Shown in pieces: positions 6,978-14,762 of a DNA stretch of 23,036 bases. The translations under genes were made by a program, and so were the position numbers. Below the pieces are notes generated by a model. That model made no database searches and was not told the DNA's origin. It worked only from the letters and a program-made list of their open reading frames with translations. This DNA comes from an uncultured Clostridium sp. (lineage in GTDB: Bacteria > Bacillota > Clostridia > TANB77 > CAG-508), in contig CAMMNR010000007.1 of the NCBI GenBank assembly GCA_946498265.1, positions 1-23,036 of the forward strand, in the 5' to 3' direction. Position 1 is the first letter of the stretch, and each line of letters begins with the position of its first letter.

Positions 6978-7595
6978 ATGAAAAGTAAAATTTTAAAATA
7001 TTCAACCATAATTTTAATATTATCAATATTATTTTTTATTTTATTCAATATACGAAAAGAAGATGGCATAAGAGAAAACACAGTTGTAGAAAAAGTCGTT
7101 TCAAAAACAAATATAAATTCAACCCAAAATTCAATTACAGAAGAACAACAATCCACAACCAATGAACAAACTGTGGAAAAAGAATATATAGAAACGGAAT
7201 TTAATGGATATAAAGTAAGTGCAAAATTATATATACCAAAAATAAATTTAGAAACATATGTATTAGAAAAATATAGCAAGCAAGCACTTCTTACATCTGT
7301 AACAAAGTTTTATGGAGGAGAGCCTAATCAAATAGGGAATTTTTGTATAGCAGGACATAATTATGGAACGTCAAATATGTTTCAAAATCTAAAAAATTTA
7401 AGCATAAATGATGAAATGTTTTTGAATGATACAAATGGCAATAAAGTTAAATACATTATTTACGATATCTATAAAGTGTTACCGAATCAAACACAATGTT
7501 TATCACAACAAACAAATGGAAAAGTAGAATTAACATTAATTACATGTACATTAGATTCAGAAAAAAGAATAATCATAAAAGCTAGAAAAGAATAA
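6978..7595 (+). CDS. sortase family transpeptidase
   Basis: This 205-residue membrane-bound transpeptidase joins LPXTG-type proteins to the cell wall or to each other. It has one N-terminal membrane helix (about 8-24), a Thr/Asn/Glu-rich linker (30-70), then the sortase beta-barrel. The catalytic set is visible: His127 in AGHNY, Cys190 in TLITC and Arg197 in KRIIIKAR. IPKINLETYV at about 86-95 opens the domain, as is common in class D/E-type sortases; the class is not certain. The start ATG has AAGAGGAGA upstream. It lies between the LPKTG cohesin gene and the dockerin enzyme gene, so the cohesin protein is its obvious substrate. The linker contains the QSTTNEQTVE segment that is almost identical at DNA level in the HtrA-like gene. 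Confidence 0.88.
   Translation: MKSKILKYSTIILILSILFFILFNIRKEDGIRENTVVEKVVSKTNINSTQNSITEEQQSTTNEQTVEKEYIETEFNGYKVSAKLYIPKINLETYVLEKYSKQALLTSVTKFYGGEPNQIGNFCIAGHNYGTSNMFQNLKNLSINDEMFLNDTNGNKVKYIIYDIYKVLPNQTQCLSQQTNGKVELTLITCTLDSEKRIIIKARKE
7149..7180 (+). repeat. 32-bp coding repeat, copy 2 (in the sortase gene)
   Basis: One mismatch to 410-441. It encodes QSTTNEQTVE in the same frame and in the same structural position, between membrane helix and catalytic domain. Confidence 0.8.
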
Positions 7596-7654
7596 TAAAA
7601 CCTTAATTCTTTTCCAGATAAGATTCGTGCCTTAGGAGGGAATGTGAGTAAAAG

Positions 7655-9956
7655 ATGAAAAAACTACTATTATCAATATTTATATTTCTAACAATAATAA
7701 TTATTGATATAAAAGTACAAGGAGCATATACTGCTAATGGAATAAGTAATTTCCCAGAAAGCTATAGACCATATTTAGAAGTATTACAAAGTAAACATCC
7801 TGAATGGAGTTTTACTGCTTTATATACAGAATTAGACTGGAATTATGTAATTGATAATGAAAATGTATTTGGAAAAAATTTAGTACCAAAATCATATACA
7901 GACGAATGGAAAAATACAAATCCAGGTGAATATAATATAGAAGTAGATAGTGGGTGGGTTGACTCTTCTAGAAAATCTGTGGAATATGCTATGGATCCTA
8001 GGAATTTTTTAAATGATGTCAGAATTTTTCAATTTGAGGGGTTATCATATGTAGAAAACTTAAATCAAATAAATACAATAGAAAAAATTTTGTATGGAAC
8101 AGAATTTTATAACAATATAGTAAGTTATATAAATACACAAGGACAAACAGTAACTATGAATGAAAAGTATGCTGATTTAATCTTGCGTGCTGCTCAAACT
8201 TCAAAGGTCAGTTCATATCATTTAGCATCAAGAATAAAACAAGAAGTAGGACCCTTTTTATCACATTCTTCAATAAGTGGAAAAGTAGCACGGGTATGAA
8301 GCATTGTATAACTTTTATAATATAGGTGCAACAAGCTCATCTGAGCCAATGGGAGCAATAATAAATGGATTAAAATATGCAAGAGATGGAAATGGTGCAA
8401 GTGAAGCAACAAAAACAAAATATCTAATTCCTTGGAACACAAAAGAAAGAGCAATCACAGGAGGAGCGATATTTATAGGATCTAGTTATATAAATATAGG
8501 ACAAGATACAATATATCTACAAAAATTTCATGTTGTAGATAATAGAGGAGGAGAGCTATTCTGGCATCAATATATGACAAATGTATTAGCACCATATAGT
8601 GAATCTAATTCAATTTATAAAGGATATTTAAATAGTAATTTATTAGATACAGACATGAATTTTGTAATTCCAATATATAATAACATGCCAGAGCTTCCAT
8701 GCAAAAGACCAAGTATTTTAGATAAAGACTATGTAGAAGACAATACAAAAGTTTATGCGGATGTAACAACAACTTTAAATATAAGGACAGGACCTTCAAC
8801 ATCATATGAAACAATAACAACAGTAACTAATAAAGATATAATGACAAGAATAGAAAAAGGAATTCAAAACGGAGAACTATGGGACAGAGTAGTTCTAGAG
8901 AATGGAATTGTAGGATATGCATTTCAAAATTATTTGAAAGAAGTGCCACAAGCTCAAGTAGAAAAAATAAATTTATCTCTAGATAAAGAAACAATAAATA
9001 AAAATGAAAGTGCAAAATTAACAATAGATATACAACCTGAAGAAGCAAAAGACCAAAAAATAACATTTTCATCTAGTGATTCAAGTATCATAAGTGTTGA
9101 CCAAGAAGGAAATATATTTGGGGTGAGTTCAGGAAATGCAACTATAACAGCAAAAGCTGAAAATGGTGTATCTGGAAATATAACATTAAATGTTTATTCA
9201 AAAGTAGAAGATTTAAAATTAGATATTGATAATCTAATAATGCAAGAAACAGAAACATATAATTTAATAGCAACAGTATATCCAGAAGATGCAAGTAACA
9301 AAAAAGTAATATTCAATTCATCAAATAAGGATGTGGCAATAGTAAACGAAAAAGGACAAATTACAGCTTTGAAAAAAGGAACAACTAAAATTACCGCGAC
9401 AACAGAAGATAGTAATATACAAAAAGAAGTTAATATCAATGTAATAGAAAAAATTCCTGAAGATGAATTAAAATTTAATGAAAAATTAAATATAAAAGGA
9501 AATATAATAAGTGGCTTCAACCATTCAGATATGTCAGTAAATAATATAAAAGGATATATATATACGATATATGAAGTACAAATAGAAAATTATAAAGGAG
9601 AAAAATTAGAAGACAATCAATTAGTTGGAACTGGCTCAAAAATAAAAATTATAAAAAACACAAAATCAAATGATAATCAGGAAAATAGCAACCAAATAGA
9701 TAACAATACTGTAGATAATAAAGCAGATATATTGGCAGAATACACTGTATTACTTTATGGAGATATTAATGGGGATGGAAAAATAAATAGTGTTGATTTA
9801 TTAGTATTGCAAAGAGATATATTAGAAATACAAGAAGTAGATGAGATATTTAAAAAAGCAGGAAATATAAATAAAAATGGAAAAAAACCAACATCAGTAG
9901 ATTTGCTACTGATTCAAAGACATATTTTGGGTCTTCAAATAATCATACAGAGTTGA
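7655..9956 (+). pseudogene. secreted glucosaminidase with SH3b, two Ig-like (BIG2) and dockerin domains; +1 frameshift
   Basis: This is a predicted peptidoglycan N-acetylglucosaminidase. It has a signal peptide (1-23), then a GH73-like catalytic region (about 30-340) with YAMDPRNFLN and IFQFEGLSY motifs and Glu197 in ASRIKQEVG as likely acid. An SH3b domain (about 366-435), two BIG2 domains (about 437-525 and 528-610), a linker module and a C-terminal type I dockerin (703-766) follow. An extra C at 8291 changes GCA GGG TAT to GCA CGG GTA TGA, stopping the first frame at 8297-8299. The second frame runs intact from GGG 8292 to TGA 9954-9956. Without the extra base the product is 766 residues with no other lesion. 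The frame opening at TTG 8304 is only the continuation. The ATG at 7655 is 14 bases after AGGAGGG, longer than usual. The dockerin could dock on the cohesin proteins encoded on either side. Confidence 0.85.
9762..9953 (+). other. type I dockerin module (within the glucosaminidase)
   Basis: The first calcium loop is canonical: D-I-N-G-D-G-K-I-N-S-V-D followed by the LLVLQRDIL helix. The second is degenerate: N-I-N-K-N-G-K-K-P-T-S-V-D, with Asn in place of the first Asp and one extra residue, followed by LLLIQRHIL. The duplicated loop-helix layout and C-terminal position are those of dockerins that bind cohesins. Confidence 0.85.
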
Positions 9957-10053
9957 AAATAATTACAATTCTGGTATTGTCAAACATTTTTTGAAAATTA
10001 ACAAAAGTACAACTAATCTAGAGTTTGTAATTAGAAAGGGATGTGATTAAAAA

Positions 10054-11310
10054 ATGAGAAAAATAATATCTTTATTAATATTAATGTTAATACTTATATT
10101 AAGCCTATCAAATATCACTTTAGCAACCCAAAATTTGGAGATAAAAATTAGTAATTCTGAAATAATAAAAGATAACAATTTTAAAATTTATGTTAATATA
10201 GGAGATATACAAGTTGCATCATACAAATTAAATATAAATTATGATAATACTAAGGTAGAATATATAAATGGACCAGAAAATACTAATAATGTAGAAAACA
10301 AAATTATTTCAGTATGGTTTGATGAGACAGGTGGAAGCAACACTAAAACTAATCAAGAAATTGCAGTTTTTGAATTTAAGGCAAAAGAAGTAGGAAATAT
10401 AGATTTTAATATAGAAAGTGAATTTTTTGATAAAAACGGAAATGAAATAGAAATAAATAATACACATATAAGTGCAAAAGTAGTAGAAGAAAATAATGAA
10501 GTTCTAAAAAGTGTTGAAATCCAAGGGGAAGACAACAATTCTTTATTGAAAATTATGAGATTAGATAAAGAGGGAATTATACCAGAATTTTCACCAGAAA
10601 TTAAAGATTATTATTTTATTGCAGATACTTCAATAAATAATTTAGAAGTAACAGCAATACCAGAAGCTACAAATGCACAAGTAAAAATAACTGGAAATAA
10701 TAATTTAAAAGATGGAATAAATAAAATAGAAATAGAAGTGACATCAAGAGATGGAACTAATAAAAGTGTTTATAATATTAATGTTACTAAAACAAATGAT
10801 AGAGAAGCGGCAAATGCAAATTTGGAAATGTTGGCAATAGAATATGTTACATTAGAACCTCTTTTTAATACAAATATCTTGAATTATAAAGCAAGTGTTT
10901 CAAATGACTTTACAGATTTGAATGTATTAGCAGTACCTGAAAATGTTAATGGGAAAGTCGAAATCCAAGGTAATAAAGATTTGAAAGTAGGTGATAATAC
11001 AGTGACTGTAAATATTACAGCTCCTAATAATATTACTATAAAAAAATATGAAATAATTGTACACAAAAGAACAGAAGAAGAAGATAAAAATTTTGAAGAA
11101 GAACAGAAAATAAATGTAGAAAAATTAAATGAAATTATAGAAGAAAAAGATTCACAGTTTCTAAGCAATGAAGAAAAAATAGAAAATAATAAAAAAGTAT
11201 TATTAATAATAATTAGTTTAGTCATTGCTATCGGAATTTTAATTTTTATAATACAAAAATTAAAAAATAATGTAAAAAAATATAGTTCTTTCAAGCAAAA
11301 CGACAACTAA
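10054..11310 (+). CDS. membrane-anchored cohesin protein with two cadherin-like beta-sandwich domains
   Basis: This 418-residue protein has a signal peptide (1-24), a cohesin-like domain (about 27-148; VASYKLNINYDNTKVEYI, WFDETGG and IAVFEFKAKE patterns), and two cadherin-like beta-sandwich domains (about 165-248 and 255-345; L-x-x-L...F-x-P-x-x-x-x-Y pattern). An acidic, probably coiled-coil stalk (about 346-382) and a membrane helix (about 383-402) with a Lys-rich tail follow. There is no LPXTG, so it would remain in the membrane rather than the wall. The cohesin part resembles that of the LPXTG protein at 5693-6763 (similar D/E-x-TGG segment). It follows the dockerin enzyme gene by 97 bases and has its own AAAGGGA RBS. 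It is probably a second anchor for dockerin proteins; partner specificity is unknown. Confidence 0.83.
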   Translation: MRKIISLLILMLILILSLSNITLATQNLEIKISNSEIIKDNNFKIYVNIGDIQVASYKLNINYDNTKVEYINGPENTNNVENKIISVWFDETGGSNTKTNQEIAVFEFKAKEVGNIDFNIESEFFDKNGNEIEINNTHISAKVVEENNEVLKSVEIQGEDNNSLLKIMRLDKEGIIPEFSPEIKDYYFIADTSINNLEVTAIPEATNAQVKITGNNNLKDGINKIEIEVTSRDGTNKSVYNINVTKTNDREAANANLEMLAIEYVTLEPLFNTNILNYKASVSNDFTDLNVLAVPENVNGKVEIQGNKDLKVGDNTVTVNITAPNNITIKKYEIIVHKRTEEEDKNFEEEQKINVEKLNEIIEEKDSQFLSNEEKIENNKKVLLIIISLVIAIGILIFIIQKLKNNVKKYSSFKQNDN

Positions 11311-11350
11311 AAAATGTAGATTTTTTTGAAATAATTACATTTTTTAGTTG
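11304..11350. terminator. terminator hairpin overlapping the cohesin gene's stop codon
   Basis: CAACTAAAAAATGTA (11304-11318) and TACATTTTTTAGTTG (11336-11350) are exact complements, 15-bp stem with a 17-base loop. The TAA stop (11308-11310) is inside the left arm. A/T runs in both arms allow termination in both directions. The right arm overlaps the -35 region of the next gene. Confidence 0.6.
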
Positions 11351-11363
11351 TTTATGATATAAT
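11335..11363 (+). promoter_or_regulatory. extended -10 promoter of the acidic hypothetical gene
   Basis: TGA-TATAAT (11355-11363) is a consensus extended -10 box. The hexamer 17 bases upstream, TTACAT (11335-11340), is a weak -35 box, as is tolerated with an extended -10. Transcription would start about 45 bases before the gene. Confidence 0.6.
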
Positions 11364-11415
11364 TTAAAGAAAAGAATAAGAAAAATCATGGAACTATATG
11401 GGAAGAAGGAAGAAA

Positions 11416-12126
11416 ATGATATATTTTAATACAGAAAAAATGGTAATATATTGTAAAATAATACATAATTATCTGGAAGGAGAAATATTCGGAGATCCTG
11501 AAAGTGATATAGGAGATGCAATAGAGTGTTACATGCCTAAATATTTATTTAGAGAACAATATCAAAAATGCATAGAAGTATTTGAAGACTTATATGAATG
11601 GACAGATGATGGCTTTTTACATGAACTTACATCATTTCATGAAGTTGCATTATATTATTTTTTAGTTGAAATGCAAGAGGTAAAAAACGAAAGTGGAAAA
11701 GATTTTATAAAAATATTTTATGATAAAAAGTTAAACAAAGAAATAGATAAATGCTTAAAAAAAGATTTAGAAAAATATGGAGATGAATTTGAAGAAGAAT
11801 TATTAAAAGAATATTACTTTAACCCTATAAATATATGTGATATAATTTTTGAAGACATAGATTTTGTAGAATTACCATATTTATATAATGAAAATAAAAT
11901 AGATATGCCAATAATTTCTCAACAACTGGGAATAAATTTAGATTATTATTTTGAGATATTACCAATAGATATACAGAAAAAATACAAAAGTCATCATATT
12001 ACACTAACAGGAGAAGTAACAGAATTTTTTGAATATTTACAACAAAGAATTAATAGTGGAAGTCTAGCGGAATTATTTTGGGAAAATGAAAGATCTATAA
12101 ATGAAAAAAGAGTTCATAATATTTAA
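11416..12126 (+). CDS. acidic protein of unknown function
   Basis: I do not recognise this family. The frame opens at ATG 11398, but that codon lacks an RBS. ATG 11416, preceded by an AAGGAAG site (11406-11412), is the better start and gives 236 residues. The protein is rich in Asp, Glu, Tyr and Phe, has no signal peptide or membrane helix, and looks mostly helical and cytoplasmic. Acidic stretches (for example FEDLYEWTDD and KYGDEFEEELLKEYY) resemble those of immunity or antitoxin proteins, but no specific motif supports that. It has its own extended -10 promoter and a hairpin terminator on both sides. A strong promoter on the opposite strand starts just beyond its 3' end and would produce an antisense transcript. 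Confidence 0.75.
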   Translation: MIYFNTEKMVIYCKIIHNYLEGEIFGDPESDIGDAIECYMPKYLFREQYQKCIEVFEDLYEWTDDGFLHELTSFHEVALYYFLVEMQEVKNESGKDFIKIFYDKKLNKEIDKCLKKDLEKYGDEFEEELLKEYYFNPINICDIIFEDIDFVELPYLYNENKIDMPIISQQLGINLDYYFEILPIDIQKKYKSHHITLTGEVTEFFEYLQQRINSGSLAELFWENERSINEKRVHNI

Positions 12127-12133
12127 ATCCCAT
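12095..12133 (-). CDS. possible 12-codon ORF or gene-start remnant, antisense to the preceding gene
   Basis: The minus strand has GGAGGT (12145-12140), six bases, then ATG (12133), encoding MGFKYYELFFHL and a TAG stop. It overlaps the last 32 bases of the acidic gene. It is served by a strong promoter on the same strand. It could be a leader peptide, a small toxin-like peptide, or the leftover 5' end of a gene lost by rearrangement. A translated product this short cannot be confirmed from sequence. Confidence 0.3.
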   Translation of the reverse strand: MGFKYYELFFHL

Positions 12134-12169
12134 AAAAATACCTCCAAAATCAATATTTTTTACACTTAG

Positions 12170-12198
12170 ATTATATCACTAAAGTATTGATTTGTCAG
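12170..12198 (-). promoter_or_regulatory. strong minus-strand promoter facing the acidic hypothetical gene
   Basis: On the minus strand CTGACA (12198-12193) and TATAAT (12175-12170) are 17 bases apart with TGA directly before the -10 box. This is one of the best promoter matches in the window. A perfect RBS and an ATG follow within about 40 bases, but the frame has only 12 codons. The transcript would run antisense through the acidic gene up to the hairpin at 11304-11350. Confidence 0.55.
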
Positions 12199-12224
12199 CA
12201 TTTTTTAGACTTTTTTATACCAAA

Positions 12225-12252
12225 AAATCCAACTCTTATTGAGCTGGATTTT
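12225..12252. terminator. bidirectional terminator hairpin
   Basis: AAAATCCAACTC (12225-12236) pairs with GAGCTGGATTTT (12241-12252), 12 pairs with one G-U and a four-base loop. A and T runs flank the stem on the two sides. It is suited to end transcription of the acidic gene. Confidence 0.6.
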
Positions 12253-12479
12253 CTGGTTATCGGGTTCCTATTTTAGGACACCCTCTTTGTAATTTTAATT
12301 GAAAAGGTAACAGTTTATAGTTAATTTAATAAATAATACCAAAAAATACATACAAGACTTACGTAATATGCAAATTTTATTGTGCATTGCGTAAGTTTTA
12401 TTTTTTTGAGTTATTTATATAATCCTGCTATATTAAATTGTAAAAAATATTAATTCCATGAAATATGAGGGATGTTTAA
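12253..12479. other. intergenic region before the Spo0A-C-like gene: two hairpins and a promoter
   Basis: A small imperfect hairpin with GGGT-TCCTA and TAGGA-CACCC arms lies at 12259-12280. A second hairpin, ACTTACG (12357-12363) paired with CGTAAGT (12390-12396) plus an inner TGCA pair, is followed by a T-rich run, so it looks like a terminator. The DNA between the two has no gene that I can support. A short non-coding RNA ending at 12396 is possible but no promoter for it was found. Confidence 0.45.
12406..12434 (+). promoter_or_regulatory. promoter of the Spo0A-C-like gene
   Basis: TTGAGT (12406-12411) and TATATT (12429-12434) are 17 bases apart, with TGC directly before the -10 box. The TTG start is about 45 bases downstream. 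Confidence 0.55.
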
Positions 12480-12860
12480 TTGATAAAAAATTTTACTAAA
12501 ACAAATAATTTAATAACTTCTAAAAATACAATTTTAATTTATAACATATTAAAAGATTTAGGATTTATTCCTTCACTACAAGGAACAAAATTATTAAATA
12601 GGGATATTCAAATTGTTATAAAGAGTAATAATGAATTTATTGTAATTGAAGATGTCTATAATCAGATAGCTTCAAATTATTTAAAATTTAATAGTGTGCA
12701 AATTAGAAATGCAATTAAATATGCAATAGATAGTAGAAATGAGCAAAAATCAATTGCAAATTTTGAAAAGATTTTTGGATATAAATATGATAGATATTAT
12801 TTTACAAATAAAATTATTATAGAAGAAATTGCAAGAGTTGTAAAATATAAAATAGTTTAA
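12480..12860 (+). CDS. stand-alone Spo0A C-terminal DNA-binding domain protein
   Basis: This is a 126-residue protein with a TTG start and GAGGGATG upstream. Residues 15-122 follow the Spo0A C-terminal (sigma-like helical) domain along its length: an IYNILKDLGFIPSLQGTKLL segment, then VYNQIASNYLKFNSVQIRNAIKYAIDSR (the recognition-helix region), then FEKIFGYKYDR. The receiver domain that carries the phospho-acceptor Asp in Spo0A is absent, so the protein cannot be controlled by the phosphorelay in the usual way. It probably binds DNA, and whether it recognises 0A-box-like sites is unknown. It has its own promoter and stands alone between the acidic gene and the AAA-like gene. Assignment to the fold is by residue pattern. 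Confidence 0.75.
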   Translation: MIKNFTKTNNLITSKNTILIYNILKDLGFIPSLQGTKLLNRDIQIVIKSNNEFIVIEDVYNQIASNYLKFNSVQIRNAIKYAIDSRNEQKSIANFEKIFGYKYDRYYFTNKIIIEEIARVVKYKIV

Positions 12861-12986
12861 TGTGATAAACAAGTCTTTGAATTGCTTGCTTTTTTAAAAA
12901 TTATATAGTAAAATTGGAACTAGTAGGAAAGAGAATTTGGTAATCCGTTTACTAGATAATATAGGTTTGAAAGCGAGGTAAAGAAC

Positions 12987-14669
12987 ATGAAAAAATCACC
13001 TTATGGAATTAGTAACTATCAAGAATTAATAGAAGATAACTATTACTATGTAGATAAGACCCAATATATAGAACAACTAGAAAATTTAGTGGAAAAAAGA
13101 ATCATATTTTTACGTCCAAGAAAATTTGGAAAAACATTATTTACAAGCACATTAGAAAATTATTACGATATCAAGAAAGCAAATAAGTTTGAACAGCTAT
13201 ATAAAGACACATATATAGGAAAACATCCAACAAAGTTAAAAAATAGTTATCATATTTTAAGATTTAACTTTTCAGGAATAGATACAATAAATACAGAAAC
13301 AACAATGAAAGGATTTAAAAGTAAAGTAATTGCATCTATAAAAGTATTTGTGGAAAAATATGAATTAGACTTTTATATAAACGAGGAAGAAGAAGTAGAA
13401 AACATTTTAGACAATTTAATTAAAGCATTTGGTATGCAAAGAGCAGAAGAAAAAATATATGTGATTATAGATGAATATGATCACTTTGCAAATGAATTAT
13501 TAGGATTTAATACAAATCAATTCAAAAGTTTAGTATCAAAAAATGGAAAAGTAAGAAAATGGTATGAAATATTAAAAGAAGGAACAGAAAGTGTGATAGA
13601 TAGAATCTTCATAACAGGAGTAGCACCAATAACCTTAGATAGTTTAACATCAGGATTCAATATAGGTTCAGATATAACAAGAGACGAAGAATTTAATGAA
13701 ATGCTAGGATTTACAGAAGAAGAATTAATACAACTAATGGAAAATCAAAATATATCGAAAGAAAAAAGAGAAGAAATCTTGCCAATTATGAAAGAAAACT
13801 ATGATGGATACAAATTTTCATTATATGCAAAAGAAAGAATGTATAATTCAAATATGTGTTTATATTTCTTAAAAGATTATATAAGGTTAGGAAGATTACC
13901 AGAACGATTAGTAGATATGAATATAGCAAGTGATTACAGTAAAATTGGAAAGATGCTAGACCTATGCAAAGGAGAAAATAGAACAGAAATCATAGAGAAG
14001 ACAGTATCAGGAGAAGGAATATTAACAGAAATCGTAGAAAAGTTTAATCCAGCAATGGAATTTGCAGAAAGAGAACTTGTATCTATGCTATATTATTTAG
14101 GATATCTAACAATAGCAGAAGAAAAATTGGGAAAAGCAGAATTAAAAATACCGAATAAAGTGATGGAAGAAATATATTCAGAATACTTTATGAAAATCTT
14201 AAACGAAGAAGCACAAATGGAAATTAAAGAAGATGAATATAATGAAATGTTAAAAGAAACAGCATTAGAAGGAAGAATAGACAAAATAGTAGAAATGTTA
14301 CAAAAATATTTGAAAAATCTATCAAACAGAGATTACCAAAGATTTGATGAGAAATATGTAAAATTAATATTTTATTGTATAGCCATGAACTTAAAAATAT
14401 ATACTGTAAAATCAGAATTAGAAGTAGAAAGAGAATATCCAGATATTGTGTTAATACCAAGAGATAGAAGCAAGGGATATCAAGCAATTATGATAGAGTT
14501 TAAATACTTAAAAAAGAGTGAAGAAAATAAGGTAGGGGAAAAACAAAAAGAGGCAAGAGACCAAATAGAAAGATATAGCCATACAGAAGAAATGAAAAAT
14601 ATAGACAAGATGAATAAATATACAATTGTTGTAGTAAATGATAAAGTACATGTAGAGAAGGTAGGATAA
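12987..14669 (+). CDS. AAA-ATPase-like / PD-(D/E)XK nuclease superfamily protein
   Basis: This 560-residue cytoplasmic protein has the architecture of AAA-ATPase_like (PF09820) plus PDDEXK_9 (PF08011). The N-terminus YGISNYQELIEDNYYYVDKT is characteristic. A P-loop variant FLRPRKFGKT lies at 41-50 and Walker B, VIIDEYD, at 159-165. The C-terminal nuclease domain shows Asp486 (in YPDIVLIP) and E504-F-K506, the PD-(D/E)XK core. Full length is normal and the core residues are intact. These proteins are abundant, often in many copies, in anaerobic gut bacteria. Their biological role is poorly known; they are suspected of involvement in mobile element biology or defence. An AGG-containing site (GCGAGGTAA) precedes the ATG. 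A hairpin terminator follows. It is not the RdrA ATPase of RADAR. Confidence 0.9.
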   Translation: MKKSPYGISNYQELIEDNYYYVDKTQYIEQLENLVEKRIIFLRPRKFGKTLFTSTLENYYDIKKANKFEQLYKDTYIGKHPTKLKNSYHILRFNFSGIDTINTETTMKGFKSKVIASIKVFVEKYELDFYINEEEEVENILDNLIKAFGMQRAEEKIYVIIDEYDHFANELLGFNTNQFKSLVSKNGKVRKWYEILKEGTESVIDRIFITGVAPITLDSLTSGFNIGSDITRDEEFNEMLGFTEEELIQLMENQNISKEKREEILPIMKENYDGYKFSLYAKERMYNSNMCLYFLKDYIRLGRLPERLVDMNIASDYSKIGKMLDLCKGENRTEIIEKTVSGEGILTEIVEKFNPAMEFAERELVSMLYYLGYLTIAEEKLGKAELKIPNKVMEEIYSEYFMKILNEEAQMEIKEDEYNEMLKETALEGRIDKIVEMLQKYLKNLSNRDYQRFDEKYVKLIFYCIAMNLKIYTVKSELEVEREYPDIVLIPRDRSKGYQAIMIEFKYLKKSEENKVGEKQKEARDQIERYSHTEEMKNIDKMNKYTIVVVNDKVHVEKVG

Positions 14670-14690
14670 TAACAGTTTAAATATAAAAAG

Positions 14691-14762
14691 CTGAAATAGA
14701 AAGAGAGTTTAAATTCATGTTAAATGAGCATAAAGGATAGAAATTTCTATTTCAGTTTTTTT
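14691..14762 (+). terminator. terminator of the AAA-ATPase-like gene
   Basis: CTGAAATAGAAA (14691-14702) pairs exactly with TTTCTATTTCAG (14744-14755), followed by seven Ts. An inner palindrome TAGAAATTTCTA (14738-14749) shares bases with the right arm and would compete with the long stem. Confidence 0.65.

Noticed and set aside
7596..7654. A riboswitch before the glucosaminidase gene
   Set aside because: The gap is only 59 bases and shows no conserved aptamer pattern; only an RBS with long spacing is evident.
8304..9956. A separate gene starting at TTG 8304
   Set aside because: It lacks an RBS at the right place and begins in the middle of the glucosaminidase domain; it is the continuation of the frame that starts at 7655.
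5693..11310. A cellulosome for plant fibre
   Set aside because: The only enzyme seen is a peptidoglycan glucosaminidase; there is no cellulase, xylanase or carbohydrate-binding module.
12180..12192. Shared 13-mer with 2986-2998 (TAAAGTATTGATT region) as a dispersed repeat
   Set aside because: It is short, AT-rich and resembles a common -35 context; the flanks do not match, so chance or shared promoter composition explains it.
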